The notes: generated by a model not told the origin, from the letters alone. A stretch of DNA of 64,000 nucleotides from Pseudomonas wayambapalatensis (GCA_014268975.2 CP077096.1:2331501-2395500), one strand, 5' to 3'. Shown: positions 1-8,217, numbered from the stretch's first letter. A program made the numbers and translations.

Positions 1-1
1 A

Positions 2-202
2 TCCTCGGGAACAGCGGCGCTTCTTGCGGCATCGAAAAAGCTCTCCCAGCGCGCCCTCGGGGTCAGCCTTCCAGACTCTGTGGCGTCACTCATCAAGCGC
101 GGGGAATACGGATCTGAGAAGGTAGGCAAGGGTGTAGTTGAGGTGATGCGTGAAGATTGGCCGACAGGTAAAGGCTACGAAGTTAAGGTGATGATGCGCT
201 GA
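2..202 (+). CDS. Partial phage-type protein, C-terminal end
   Basis: An open frame enters from the left edge and ends at TGA 200-202, giving 66 residues without a visible start. The visible part is rich in Lys, Ser and Gly and ends in VKVMMR. I do not recognise the family. Its overlap with the 3' end of a convergent phage-type gene suggests it belongs to the prophage remnant covering the first kilobase. It could be the end of a small phage regulator, but nothing in the sequence proves this. Confidence 0.5.
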   Translation, partial: SSGTAALLAASKKLSQRALGVSLPDSVASLIKRGEYGSEKVGKGVVEVMREDWPTGKGYEVKVMMR

Positions 203-551
203 GGCTTGGATACTCTATTTCATCGCCAGGGTATCTTCGGATCTCGACCTGACTGGCCGCTTCAAACTCACGCGCTAGTTTTGGCGAGATGTTAAAAGCT
301 GGCGCGTCAGGTCGTTCAAGCCGGCGCGTACGCTCCTCAGGATCCTGCGCAATCCACGACAAGGCCATGTCCTGCCAGAGCTCCTGCACCTGGACATAGC
401 CGTGGCGCTCCATCTCGGCAGCCATCGCAGCCTTGATCCCTTCCGGCATGTTGAAGAACATCTTCTCGATGCCCAGCTTCTTCGCCTGTTCCTTCTGCCG
501 CGCTCGATAGTCCGCCGAGTGCTTCGCGACATCGGTCTTTTCCTCGGCCAT
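183..551 (-). CDS. Prophage-type hypothetical protein
   Basis: This 122-residue charged protein has no signal peptide or membrane segment. The start is supported by a GGAGG-type ribosome site (GGGAGG) about 9 bases upstream. A Lys/Glu/Arg-rich N-terminus (DYRARQKEQAKKLGIEK) is followed by a helical middle part. Its layout resembles the other phage-type remnant near 59.4 kb: a basic helix, then a 'MPEGIKAAM/MERHG' block. Both look like small regulatory or DNA-associated genes of Pseudomonas prophages. The function is unknown. It appears intact although its neighbours are decayed. Confidence 0.6.
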   Translation of the reverse strand: MAEEKTDVAKHSADYRARQKEQAKKLGIEKMFFNMPEGIKAAMAAEMERHGYVQVQELWQDMALSWIAQDPEERTRRLERPDAPAFNISPKLAREFEAASQVEIRRYPGDEIEYPSLSASSP

Positions 552-632
552 CGTCGATACCTCCCAAGCCGCTGGGCGGCAGATTGATGTGCTGCTGGCG
601 CCGGCCGTGCCGCGCGCGTGAGGTGGTGCGTT

Positions 633-982
633 TCATGCTGCTTTTTGCTGATTCCAGGCGCCGACGGCGGCAAAGATCTTGGCGGCCTCTGCTTCGTCCA
701 GCGTTGTGTCTGTGGGGATGGCGATCCAGCCGGATGCCACCAAGTGATTAGGGTTGGCAGTCGCCCGCAGATCGGTGTAGGTGGCCTCGATCACGTCGGT
801 CAGGTGCTCGGCCCGGCCTCGCAGGCATCGACAAAGCGCATCGCCGCCTTGTAGCTGTAGGCGAAGGCCTGCCACGACCTACTCAAGTACCGCTTCGCCG
901 CTGGCTTCGACTGCAGCACGCCAGGCAACAGGCGTTGTGCTGGGGTCTGGACAAGGCAGCTTGAGCGCCACGCCAAGTGCAT
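633..982 (-). pseudogene. Frameshifted phage-type gene remnant
   Basis: Two reverse-strand frames make one protein if a single base is restored near 805-820. The upstream part reads YLSRSWQAFAYSYKAAM ... FVDACEAG and the downstream part continues AEHLTDVIEATYTDLRATA and ends in NQQKAA. The switch falls at the GCCGGGCCGAGCACC stretch. Each half has plausible composition while the alternative frames do not. This is a broken prophage gene of unknown function, and its true start cannot be placed. Confidence 0.5.
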
Positions 983-994
983 CGAGGCTCAACG

Positions 995-1075
995 ATGACC
1001 ACCCAGCTAGGGGCGATGCGTGAGTACTCGGCAATCCTCGGTGAGCGCATCGCTGCATTCGGGGGTGAGGCATGA
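995..1075 (+). CDS. Tiny prophage ORF (26 aa)
   Basis: A short ATG frame encodes MTTQLGAMREYSAILGER followed by IAAFGGEA. Its stop overlaps the ATG of the next tiny ORF in an ATGA arrangement, as is common in packed phage early regions. It may be a truncated piece of a longer gene. The function is unknown and the call rests only on the overlap and the composition. Confidence 0.3.
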   Translation: MTTQLGAMREYSAILGERIAAFGGEA

Positions 1076-1149
1076 ACTGGTTCATCCACATGCGCTACAC
1101 CGGACCCGCAACAGAAGGCCATATCGCGGCAGTTGAAAAAGTTTGTTAG
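1072..1149 (+). CDS. Tiny prophage ORF (25 aa)
   Basis: A short frame, MNWFIHMRYTGPATEGHIAA..., starts in the ATGA overlap with the preceding mini-ORF and ends at TAG 1147-1149. It is probably the truncated N-terminus of a phage gene cut at the prophage boundary. There is no independent support for expression. Confidence 0.3.
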   Translation: MNWFIHMRYTGPATEGHIAAVEKVC

Positions 1150-1382
1150 AGAGGGAGATTGCGTCAGACCATGACTGCTGCCATGGCGTGGGGGCGGCAG
1201 CGCGCCCGGGACTGGATCACCGAGAGCTTTTCGCCTGCGCCTACCGGCCTTGAAGTTAAACCCTCTGGACGCAGGCCTTCACGTACTTCCAGATAAGGAT
1301 GCTGGAAAACGGAACGCTCTTGAAAAGCCATCGGTCGTATCTCCATCGGAGGCGCATTTGAGGCGCACAATTGGAGAAAATG

Positions 1383-1622
1383 ATGAGCCTTCAGTCCATA
1401 AGCCATAACCTGTACGAGCACACCTACCTTGGGTACCAGGCATCTATCTACGTGCTGTGGGAGGCTAGCCTTGATTTTCCCACTGGGATGCTGGTTGAAG
1501 TAGGGAGACCAGGCACTACGGCGCGCACCATGCGTGTGAATCGCCCATTCTCCTCCCCGTTTGAAGCAGTTATCGAAGGAAAGGTAATGGTCGAACAGTA
1601 CGTGCAGAGTCAGAACGGCTGA
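1383..1622 (+). CDS. Small hypothetical protein
   Basis: This 79-residue protein begins MSLQSISHNLYEHTYLG. GGAG at 1373-1376 lies six bases before ATG 1383. ATG 1380 is also possible but sits too close. There is no signal peptide. The overlapping 169-codon reverse-strand frame has composition typical of an antisense shadow, so this strand is preferred. Function unknown. It lies between the prophage remnant and the EAL gene. Confidence 0.5.
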   Translation: MSLQSISHNLYEHTYLGYQASIYVLWEASLDFPTGMLVEVGRPGTTARTMRVNRPFSSPFEAVIEGKVMVEQYVQSQNG

Positions 1623-1731
1623 GCATGATTGACGTGCACAGCTTTCAGGCCGCTGCTTTGGGCCGAACCGCATTCAGGTGAAAGCCGTTTGCTGTCGCAT
1701 CCAGCTCTCTCAGGTCCGCTAGATGGCATTA

Positions 1732-1763
1732 CCAACCCTCGAGCCTCGAAGGCTCGGGGTTGG
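1732..1763. repeat. Imperfect hairpin between genes
   Basis: CCAACCCTCGAGCC (1732-1745) pairs with GGCTCGGGGTTGG (1751-1763) with one bulge and a five-base loop. No T-run follows on either strand, so it is not a classical intrinsic terminator. It lies between the convergent small hypothetical gene and the EAL gene. Confidence 0.5.
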
Positions 1764-1799
1764 GCTGCGCTGAATGCCTTCTGCTACAAGCAGGTCAAA

Positions 1800-2582
1800 C
1801 TAAGAAAGTCGTTCGACCAATGGCAGTGCATTTACCTGTGGTCGAGCGAAAAGAAATCCTTGCATCAAATCAATCCCCAATGCTGCCAATGCTTGGCACT
1901 CTGCATCTGTCTCGATCCCCTCGGCGATCAGCGTGATGCCCAGCCGTTCGGCTACCAGAACGATACCTGCGACGATGGCTTGCCGAACCGGATCCTGGCT
2001 TATTCTCCGCGTGAGTGCCATATCCAGCTTCAGTACGTCTGGCTGAAATTCTGCGAGGAGATTCAAGCCTGAGTAACCCGAGCCGAAGTCATCTATCGCA
2101 GTGGTGAAGCCCTGTCGGCCGTATTCCTTGAAGATTGCTTTCAAGTGCTCGGTATCGTCGATCCGCTCACCTTCGGTCACTTCGAACATGAGCTGATTGG
2201 CAGGGAAATCGAATGTCCGGGTGGCTTCCAGGGTAGCTCGGATACAGGTACTGGCACGGTAGACGGCGTTGGGCAGAAAGTTGATGCTCAATTTACAGTC
2301 CGCATGCCGTCCCAGTCCTAGTGCTGCCGCTTGCTCGATGGCCTTCACTCGACAGGCCTGATCGAAACGGTACAGATTATAGGGCGACACCTTGGCCAGG
2401 ATTTGCGCAGCGCTTTCACCGCTTGGACTGCGAACCAATGCCTCATAGGCAAACGGCCTACCTGAAGGAACGTGAATGATGGGCTGGAAGGCCATCGTAA
2501 TGTCGAAACCCAGGCTCGCAAGGTCGCGACATTGGGAGCAGCCAATCGCTAGAAAGGGCTGGGGGAAAACGGGCTTGCTCAT
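1800..2582 (-). CDS. EAL-domain c-di-GMP phosphodiesterase
   Basis: This 260-residue protein is essentially a single EAL domain, the enzyme that hydrolyses c-di-GMP to pGpG. The signature YEALVR lies at residues 46-51, followed by INFLPNAVY, FEVTEGERIDD, the DDFGSGYSG loop, KLDMAL, AEGIETDAE and QGFLFARP. The acidic, Lys and Gln residues expected for metal binding and catalysis therefore appear intact. There is no sensory domain or membrane segment, only a short N-terminal extension with a CSQC pair (15-18). It is likely cytosolic. It stands alone, so the input signal cannot be deduced. Confidence 0.9.
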   Translation of the reverse strand: MSKPVFPQPFLAIGCSQCRDLASLGFDITMAFQPIIHVPSGRPFAYEALVRSPSGESAAQILAKVSPYNLYRFDQACRVKAIEQAAALGLGRHADCKLSINFLPNAVYRASTCIRATLEATRTFDFPANQLMFEVTEGERIDDTEHLKAIFKEYGRQGFTTAIDDFGSGYSGLNLLAEFQPDVLKLDMALTRRISQDPVRQAIVAGIVLVAERLGITLIAEGIETDAECQALAALGIDLMQGFLFARPQVNALPLVERLS

Positions 2583-2929
2583 GGGTTATCGCCGAGGTGC
2601 GTGAGTACGATGTTGAGAGCGCTTGAATCCACAGCAAGTTCCAATTTGTACCCACTCGCCCTGGCTCAGGGGCAGTCTGCCGTGAGGCTCAGTCTGTAGA
2701 CGCGTCCACCTGGCGTTAGGGCGAACTGTGTTCTAACGGCATCGGACCTTCGGGAGTTTATTTGTGGGCTAGAAACCTGTTTCTTATACATGGTCGTCGC
2801 TGGCGTACAAGATTCAGGGCCGCCTGTCAGACTGCGACGGATTTTGACGCCTATTTTATGGATGTCGCCGGAGGCAGCGCTAATGTGGGTACGTCACCTA
2901 CATAAACGCGTATGTCGAAGGAGGCCGAC
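2583..2929. other. Intergenic stretch without a recognised gene
   Basis: No credible coding frame, RNA gene or strong hairpin was seen here. Only a 15-codon ATG frame near 2872 and scattered short frames are present. The stretch presumably holds the divergent promoters of the EAL gene and the small gene at 2930. Confidence 0.5.
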
Positions 2930-3223
2930 ATGATTATCAGAGGAGAGGTGTTTTGGGGCTGGGCCGACCCGACCCTGCATCACCGCGATCACGTAGAGGC
3001 GCTGGATGACGGAACCGTGATCGATGTTCAGGCGAGGCTATCTCGAATAGGGGGCACGCAACTGTTCATCGGCGTTTACTCGTCTTCAGGCGCCAGGCTT
3101 CTTGAAGAGGCCTACGATGAACGTCCTGGAGAGTCGATGACCCGCGCTCTTGCATGGGGTGTGGGACGCGCCAGAAGGATTGCGATGGAGGGTGCGCCCA
3201 GGAAGATTGCAGCCAGGGCATGA
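2930..3223 (+). CDS. Small hypothetical protein
   Basis: This protein has 97 residues from ATG 2930, chosen because AAGGAGG at 2918-2924 is correctly spaced, whereas the earlier in-frame ATG at 2912 precedes that site. The sequence begins MIIRGEVFWGWADPT and ends with a basic tail (APRKIAARA). Alternating hydrophobic and polar residues in the first 70 positions suggest a small beta-rich cytosolic fold. Function unknown. A clear intrinsic terminator follows at once, so it is probably a single-gene unit. Confidence 0.65.
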   Translation: MIIRGEVFWGWADPTLHHRDHVEALDDGTVIDVQARLSRIGGTQLFIGVYSSSGARLLEEAYDERPGESMTRALAWGVGRARRIAMEGAPRKIAARA

Positions 3224-3241
3224 CCCTTGAGGTTAACCACG

Positions 3242-3267
3242 AAGCCCAGCTCCGTGCTGGGCTTTTT
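3242..3267 (+). terminator. Intrinsic terminator
   Basis: AAGCCCAGC, a TCCGT loop, then GCTGGGCTT merging into TTTTT. It lies about 20 bases after the stop of the small gene at 2930. Confidence 0.85.
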
Positions 3268-3457
3268 GCATCTGGCGACACTACGCCCCCCACAGTGCTC
3301 TCTCAAAGGGGGGGAGACATGAAATACTGCGCGCATTGCTAGCCATGCCCGGCGTGGTTGGATGCTCTTCGCCGGATGCATTGAGCAAACCTGGCTAGGT
3401 CCGCTTTCCGAACATCGACGATCCTTGCCTCACCGCAACCACTGGGCCTTGCCACCG

Positions 3458-4327
3458 ATGTCCTGCATACCTCCCAACGCGATCTACGCCACGCGCTTCG
3501 AAGCGGTGCTCACCCATATCCAGGCCAATCTCGAAGGTGACCTGTCGGTGAATACCCTGAGCGAGATCGCGAACTTCTCGACCTTTCACTTCCATCGGCA
3601 GTTCACTGCGTACGTCGGCGTGCCCGTCGCGCGATACGTGCAGCTGATGCGACTGCGTCGGGCTGGGCAACGACTGGCGGGGGATGACAGCCATTCGGTA
3701 CTGGACGCTGCGTTGGACGCCGGCTTCGAAAGCCCCGAGGCGTTCAGCCGTGCGTTTCGCCGGGCCTTTGGCATGTCGCCGAGCACCTTTCGCCAGGCGC
3801 CGAGCTGGCAGCTGTGGAATGCGGTATTTGCCATTCCTCATTTTTCCAGGAGTATCGTCATGCAAGTTCGGATCGTGGACTTTGTCGAGGTCAAGGTGGT
3901 AGCGCTGGAGCACCATGGTGCACCGGCATTGCTGGACCAGACGGTCGGGCGCTTCATCGATTGGCGCAAGCGCACGGGCCAGTCGCCGGTGGAGAGCAGT
4001 CGCACATTCGGCATCCCATACGGCAACCCCGACACCACACCAGCGCAGGATTTTCGCTTTGCCATCTGTGGCGAGATCAATCAGCCGCTGGTGCCTGGTG
4101 ACGAAGCGGTGCGAGAGCTCATCATCCCTGCCGGGCGTTGTGCGGTGGTGCGTCATGTCGGCTCGCCGCATGCCATTGGCGAGACTATCTATCCGGTCTA
4201 TCGCGACTGGTTGCCGGGCAGTGGTGAGGAACTGCGCGACCATCCGCTGTACTTCGAGTACTTGAGCGTGTATCCGCAGACGCCGCTCGAGCAATGGCAG
4301 ACGGATATCTACATCCCCCTGCGTTGA
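3458..4327 (+). CDS. AraC-family regulator with GyrI-like ligand domain
   Basis: This 289-residue protein starts at MSCIPPNAIYATRF. Longer in-frame starts add only low-complexity sequence. Residues about 10-110 form an AraC-type double helix-turn-helix (LSEIANFSTFHFHRQFT, DAALDAGFESPEAFSRAFRR). Residues about 130-289 match the GyrI-like effector-binding fold (VEVKVVALEHHG ... EYLSVYPQTP). This Rob/SbmC-like fusion usually senses small hydrophobic ligands or drugs. No obvious target gene lies next to it. It is probably autoregulated, but no operator was identified. Confidence 0.88.
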   Translation: MSCIPPNAIYATRFEAVLTHIQANLEGDLSVNTLSEIANFSTFHFHRQFTAYVGVPVARYVQLMRLRRAGQRLAGDDSHSVLDAALDAGFESPEAFSRAFRRAFGMSPSTFRQAPSWQLWNAVFAIPHFSRSIVMQVRIVDFVEVKVVALEHHGAPALLDQTVGRFIDWRKRTGQSPVESSRTFGIPYGNPDTTPAQDFRFAICGEINQPLVPGDEAVRELIIPAGRCAVVRHVGSPHAIGETIYPVYRDWLPGSGEELRDHPLYFEYLSVYPQTPLEQWQTDIYIPLR

Positions 4328-4334
4328 GAGCTGA

Positions 4335-4661
4335 TCAATAGGTGGCGGTGATCGCCAGCGCCAGTTGTCGGTCGCTCATGAAGGGGGGTGTGGCGCTGGC
4401 GCGGTATTCACGGCGTGCCTGTTCGAAGCGAGCTCCGCGAATGGCGCCGTCGGAGCCGATGAAGGCGAGTGCATCGTCCTTGGACGATTTCATGGCGTCG
4501 GCGCCATCGGAGGTGAGTGCACTGGTGCCGGCGAAAACAATGGTCGGTGCCAGGGTTGTAAGCATCAGCGCCACTTCGAAAGGATTGGCGTTTTCGTTGG
4601 CATTGGCCATATGGCTGACGGTGGTCAGGAGGGCGATGCCGATGACTGTCCGTGCGTGCAT
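4335..4661 (-). CDS. DUF2388 exported protein
   Basis: This 108-residue protein has a short N-terminal hydrophobic segment (TVIGIALLTTVSHMANA) that looks like a signal peptide. The C-terminal half carries the DUF2388 pattern: KDDALAFIGSDGAIRGAR, then REYR, then SDRQLALAI. DUF2388 proteins are small Pseudomonas periplasmic proteins of unknown role. It is convergent with the AraC-type gene, seven bases away. Length and motif fit the family. Confidence 0.8.
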   Translation of the reverse strand: MHARTVIGIALLTTVSHMANANENANPFEVALMLTTLAPTIVFAGTSALTSDGADAMKSSKDDALAFIGSDGAIRGARFEQARREYRASATPPFMSDRQLALAITATY

Positions 4662-4795
4662 GTTTGTCTGTCGCTTCCGTTCTTGTGCAAGTACGCGTTT
4701 GCAATGGGACGCTGGGCGAACCCATTAGGGCACAGCCTGCCATGCGCTTTTCGTCGGGGAAGGTTTAGCCTGAAGCAGTTAGCGGCGTGGCGCAG

Positions 4796-4825
4796 AAAAA
4801 GAAAAACCCGCCATTTGGGCGGGTT
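4796..4825 (-). terminator. Intrinsic terminator of the alginate-lyase-like gene
   Basis: On the reverse strand AACCCGCC, a five-base loop and GGCGGGTT are followed by TTTCTTTTT. It lies about 80 bases beyond the reverse-strand stop at 4903. Confidence 0.8.
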
Positions 4826-4902
4826 CAAGAACGTATCGAAGCCAGGTCACTATGCCCCTGTGAATGTCAGCATTTCGTGAAAGGCATGTCGACAGACTGT
4901 TT

Positions 4903-5577
4903 CTAGATGTGGCTGAGTTCCAGTCGGCTGATCACGCACACCGAGCCGTCTTCGGCGGCGGTGGAGTCGCTGTAGTCCACCTGGTTATACACGCCGCCAT
5001 GGAAATTGAAGGCGCGGACGTTCCAGCTCTGGGTCATCTGCAGGACGCCGGTGCTGCCCGTGCGCCCGTTGCAGGTGGCGCTGACCATTGCCGCACCGGC
5101 GCTGGTGACTTCGATGCTGATCTCGAATGGGGTGTTCAGCGGCACGTCGGCCAGTACGTTGCTACTCAGCGGCGTGAGCTGGTTGAAGTCCTGGCGAAAC
5201 CCCAGGGTGATCTTGCCCCTGTTCCAGAACACCTTGATCACAGGGCTGTCGTCGTCCTTGACGTGCATCTGCGAAATCACCACTTTTTGCGCCGAATTGA
5301 CCTTTTCCAGGGTCATGCGCTGATGATTGCTGTGGCGGGTGGCGCTGGTCAGGGACCAATAGCGCGCTTCCTTCCACTCGCAGCGGGTGCGGTGGCTGCT
5401 CTTGCTCGACGCGCCGCGGGTCGGAGCGCTCATGCGGATCGAGCCGTCGCTGAGGCGGGCGATTACCTGGGTGAGGGTGGCCAGGGCCTGGGCCCCGGTC
5501 AGTTCCAGCGCCACCGGATTGCTGGGTGACTTGGGCACGGGCGTGGTGATGATGAGGTTTTCCATGTTCACGGCCAT
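4903..5577 (-). CDS. Polysaccharide lyase family 7 (alginate lyase-like) protein
   Basis: This 224-residue protein starts at MAVNMENLIITTPV, where AAGGAG lies seven bases upstream. It matches the PL7 alginate lyase-2 jelly roll in three strands: an Arg/Glu strand near 85-95 (HRTRCEWKEARYW), the Gln-x-His strand (VVISQMHVKD, usually QIH or QVH) and the C-terminal FNFHGGVYNQ strand with the catalytic Tyr. PL7 enzymes cleave alginate by beta-elimination. No signal peptide is visible although the substrate is normally extracellular, so export may need another route or the role may differ. A terminator follows. Confidence 0.8.
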   Translation of the reverse strand: MAVNMENLIITTPVPKSPSNPVALELTGAQALATLTQVIARLSDGSIRMSAPTRGASSKSSHRTRCEWKEARYWSLTSATRHSNHQRMTLEKVNSAQKVVISQMHVKDDDSPVIKVFWNRGKITLGFRQDFNQLTPLSSNVLADVPLNTPFEISIEVTSAGAAMVSATCNGRTGSTGVLQMTQSWNVRAFNFHGGVYNQVDYSDSTAAEDGSVCVISRLELSHI

Positions 5578-5667
5578 TGCTGTTCTCCTTGCAAAAAAGA
5601 CAGGTCCTACACCTAGTGCGAACCTGGAGGAGCGGCGCAAGTTTCAGCTGATCCATGAGCGGCAAAA

Positions 5668-5692
5668 AAAACGCCCGCCATGGCGGCGGGCA
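5668..5692 (-). terminator. Intrinsic terminator upstream of the PL7 gene
   Basis: On the reverse strand a GCCCGCC/GGCGGGC-type stem is followed by an unbroken run of eight T. It would stop reverse-strand transcripts, probably read-through from the DoxX gene at 6011, before they reach the PL7 promoter. Confidence 0.7.
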
Positions 5693-5814
5693 AGACGTTC
5701 TGAAGGGAGCAGCGCAAGATTACGGCCTGCGCAGTTAAGCGAGCGTTAACCGGTTCAATGATTGACCGCGACTTCCGATAAGCCTATACAGGCCCCCCAA
5801 CACGGAGCTGCGCG

Positions 5815-6009
5815 ATGCACGAAGAAGACGATCTCCCCGAACCTGAGCACGATCACTTGCTCGATCACGAATTTCTCTACCAGGACTTCGACCCTGAGGC
5901 CGATGCCCAGGGCGCCGAGGATGAGATCGAGGAAGACGAGGCGCTACAGGATGATCTCGACGATGACGAGCAAGACCATCCTGCCTGGCATGACCACCCT
6001 GACGACTGA
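5815..6009 (+). CDS. Very acidic small protein
   Basis: This 64-residue protein is dominated by Asp and Glu with several His residues (MHEEDDLPEPEHDHLLDHE and a DHPAWHDHPDD end). GGAG lies eight bases before the ATG. There is no hydrophobic core, so it is probably intrinsically disordered and strongly anionic. The His/Asp clusters could bind metal, but that is only an inference from composition. It ends one base before the convergent DoxX stop. It could be a conserved small protein or a composition-biased frame. The ribosome site favours the former. Confidence 0.6.
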   Translation: MHEEDDLPEPEHDHLLDHEFLYQDFDPEADAQGAEDEIEEDEALQDDLDDDEQDHPAWHDHPDD

Positions 6010-6010
6010 G

Positions 6011-6424
6011 TCAGCGCCGGTCCAGCGAGAAGCGTCCGGCGCCTGTCACAGCCAATAGCAGCAGCCCGCCGATGATGCTCATGTTCTTGAAGAACTGGGT
6101 CATGTTGGCTGCGCGCGCAGGCTCGACCATGTTCCAGAACGGGTGACCGATCAGCGCCGTGCCAAGCACGAACAGGGCGAACAGCAACGCCAGCGGCCGG
6201 GTGTAGAAACCGAGTATCAGGAGGATGGCGACGAAGAACTCCATGATCACTGCCACCGCCGCCGCGACCGTGGGGGCAGGGGCGCCCAGGGAGGCGAGAT
6301 AGCCCACGGTGCCTTCGAAGCCGGTCAGTTTGCTCCAGCCAGAGAGGACGAAGAGGATCATCAGGAGGATGCGCGCCAGAAAGATGATGGCATCGCGTTG
6401 ACCGTCGAAGAGGGTGTAGCGCAT
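6011..6424 (-). CDS. DoxX/YphA family membrane protein
   Basis: This 137-residue protein starts at MRYTLFDGQRDAII, with GGAG eight bases upstream. It has four hydrophobic segments, and the signature ARILLMILFVLSGWSKL and the GHPFW block are typical of the DoxX family of small four-helix inner-membrane proteins. Family members are linked to redox homeostasis or serve as oxidoreductase subunits, but no single reaction is established. It stands alone and converges with the acidic small gene. Confidence 0.85.
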   Translation of the reverse strand: MRYTLFDGQRDAIIFLARILLMILFVLSGWSKLTGFEGTVGYLASLGAPAPTVAAAVAVIMEFFVAILLILGFYTRPLALLFALFVLGTALIGHPFWNMVEPARAANMTQFFKNMSIIGGLLLLAVTGAGRFSLDRR

Positions 6425-6490
6425 GTCAGTGCTCCGGTGGACAGTGTCAGCATCCACTCTAGCAGCTGCGCAAGCCTTTGCTGCACGAAC

Positions 6491-6516
6491 GAAAAAGGCG
6501 CCTGTTCAGGCGCCTT
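6491..6516 (-). terminator. Intrinsic terminator of tRNA-Leu
   Basis: On the reverse strand AAGGCGCCT, a GAAC loop and AGGCGCCTT are followed by TTTC. It lies just past the 3' CCA end of the tRNA. Confidence 0.85.
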
Positions 6517-6528
6517 GGACGAGGAATA

Positions 6529-6613
6529 TGGTGCGAGTGGTGGGACTCGAACCCACAAGGCTTGCGCCGACAGATTTTAAGTCTGCTGTGTATACCAATT
6601 CCACCACACTCGC
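6529..6613 (-). tRNA. tRNA-Leu (anticodon UAA)
   Basis: The acceptor stem GCGAGTG pairs with CACTCGC. The gene is 85 nt with a long variable arm (class II), a GGTTCGAGTCC T-arm and an encoded CCA. The anticodon loop in CAGACTTAAAATCTG gives UAA, which reads Leu UUA/UUG. A strong terminator follows. Confidence 0.95.
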
Positions 6614-6719
6614 ACACTTGATCGGGTCACCGGGACCGGCACGCTTCAATGCTGAAGGGCAACACAATCAAGCGCGCTTTATAACCCATCGTTATAGGTG
6701 AGTCAACCGCGCTGCCGGT

Positions 6720-6932
6720 TCAGGGGCGAATCAACTGGGCGATTTCGCGCATGTCGTCGGCGCTGTCGCGAAGCTCCTGCACCTGTTCGCCCATGGCGGC
6801 GGCATCGTCCTGATGCACCGAGTGGCGCAGAAAACGGGTATGGCCATCGAGTGCCTGGCACAGGTGGTCGATCTGCCGGGCGGTGTGGCGTAGGTCGTCC
6901 TGCAGGCCCAGCAGACGGAAATTGATGGCCAT
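6720..6932 (-). CDS. Small hypothetical helical protein
   Basis: This 70-residue protein begins MAINFRLLGLQDDLRH and consists of amphipathic helices (TARQIDHLCQAL, GEQVQELRDSADDMREIAQL) that suggest a coiled coil. There is no signal peptide. The ribosome site is weak (GGAAC). An overlapping frame starts at 6943 but has poorer composition. Function unknown. It is divergent from the histidine kinase gene, with about 135 bases of shared promoter space. Confidence 0.55.
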   Translation of the reverse strand: MAINFRLLGLQDDLRHTARQIDHLCQALDGHTRFLRHSVHQDDAAAMGEQVQELRDSADDMREIAQLIRP

Positions 6933-7068
6933 ATAGGTTCCATGACAAGTGGGGGGCTGGGGTACTATAGGGTAATCCCCGGCTTGCTGTCATTGCGCCA
7001 TGTATCCGACAGTGATGCCGTGCACTAAGCTCCTCTACAGTTCCTCTTGTCGTGCTCGTGGAGCCCGC

Positions 7069-8217
7069 ATGGTTTCGACCGATCGTCCTGCCCCGCCGCT
7101 CATGACCGCCAATCGCTACGAACAGCTGGTGCAGGCGGTGGTGGATTACGCCATCTACATGCTCGATCCGACCGGCCACGTCGTGTCCTGGAACCCAGGG
7201 GCCGAGCGGATCAAGGGCTATTGTGCCGACGAGGTGATCGGTCGGCATTTCTCGTTGTTCTTCACGCCACAGGATTGCGCCGACGGCCGCCCGGCACGCC
7301 TGTTGCGCCAGGCGCTGGAAAAGGGCGTAGCACAGGACGAAGGCTGGCGGGTGCGCAAGGACGGTACGCAATTCTGGGCTCTGGCGGCGCTGGACGTGGT
7401 GCGCGATGAGCATGGCGAAATCATTGGTCTGGCCAAGGTGACGCGCGATATCACGGATCGACGGGATTCGGCGTTGCAGCTCGACTCGATGCGGGTACAG
7501 CTGTTCCAGGCGCAGAAGCTCGAAGCACTGGGGCAACTGACCGGTGGTCTGGCCCATGACTTCAACAACCTGCTGACCATCATCCTCGGTTCGGCGCGCC
7601 TGGCGCGTGCCAGTGGCGATCCGCAGCGGATAGAGCGCCTGCTCGAGCATATCCTCGATGCCGGGGAACGTGGCGCGCAATTGACAAGCCAGTTGCTCAG
7701 CTTCGCTCGCCATCGGCAACTGGACATCAGCACAATCTCCCCTGAGGAGTTGGTTGCGTCCACCCGTAGCCTGGCGGAGCACGCCCTGCCTGACGGCATC
7801 GAGCTGAACGTGCGCGTGGCGCCGGAGTTGCCGGAAATCGAAGTGGATGCCGGACAGTTGCAGATGGTCCTGCTCAACTTGCTGTTCAATGCCCGTGATG
7901 CCATCAGCGGCAACGGGGCAATCGGCCTGGACGTGGCAGTCGTCGAACTGGCGGGTGAGGTGGAAGCGTTGCACGGGCGTTTCCTGCGTTTCGATGTGCA
8001 GGACAGCGGGCACGGGATCGATGCGCAGGTGCTGCCGCGGATATTCGAGCCTTTTTTCACCACCAAGGCCTTTGGTAAGGGAACCGGACTGGGGCTGAGT
8101 CAGGTCTATGGTTTTGCCAAGCAGAGCAATGGCGCGATCTGCGTTGCAAGTTCGGTCGGTGAGGGCACGTGCATGAGCCTTTACCTGCCGATTTCATCGA
8201 ATGTGCCTGAACCCTGA
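7069..8217 (+). CDS. PAS-domain sensor histidine kinase
   Basis: This 382-residue kinase has no membrane segment. The start at MVSTDRPAPP has GGAG six bases upstream. A PAS domain (about 15-132, with YAIYMLDPTGHVVSWNPGAE and the WRVRKDGTQFW motif) is followed by the H-box GQLTGGLAHDFNNL (phosphoacceptor His163), the N-box LLNLLFNARDAI near 270, DSGHGID, and the KGTGLGLSQVYGFAKQ G2 box. It is a soluble sensor that would autophosphorylate in response to redox, light or a small ligand, but the PAS cofactor cannot be read from sequence. A KaiC-like ATPase and a lone receiver follow, so it probably phosphorylates that receiver. Confidence 0.93.
   Translation: MVSTDRPAPPLMTANRYEQLVQAVVDYAIYMLDPTGHVVSWNPGAERIKGYCADEVIGRHFSLFFTPQDCADGRPARLLRQALEKGVAQDEGWRVRKDGTQFWALAALDVVRDEHGEIIGLAKVTRDITDRRDSALQLDSMRVQLFQAQKLEALGQLTGGLAHDFNNLLTIILGSARLARASGDPQRIERLLEHILDAGERGAQLTSQLLSFARHRQLDISTISPEELVASTRSLAEHALPDGIELNVRVAPELPEIEVDAGQLQMVLLNLLFNARDAISGNGAIGLDVAVVELAGEVEALHGRFLRFDVQDSGHGIDAQVLPRIFEPFFTTKAFGKGTGLGLSQVYGFAKQSNGAICVASSVGEGTCMSLYLPISSNVPEP

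Noticed and set aside
1164..1673. A 169-codon reverse frame opposite the small gene at 1383
   Set aside because: The composition looks random, and the opposite strand has a well placed ribosome site.
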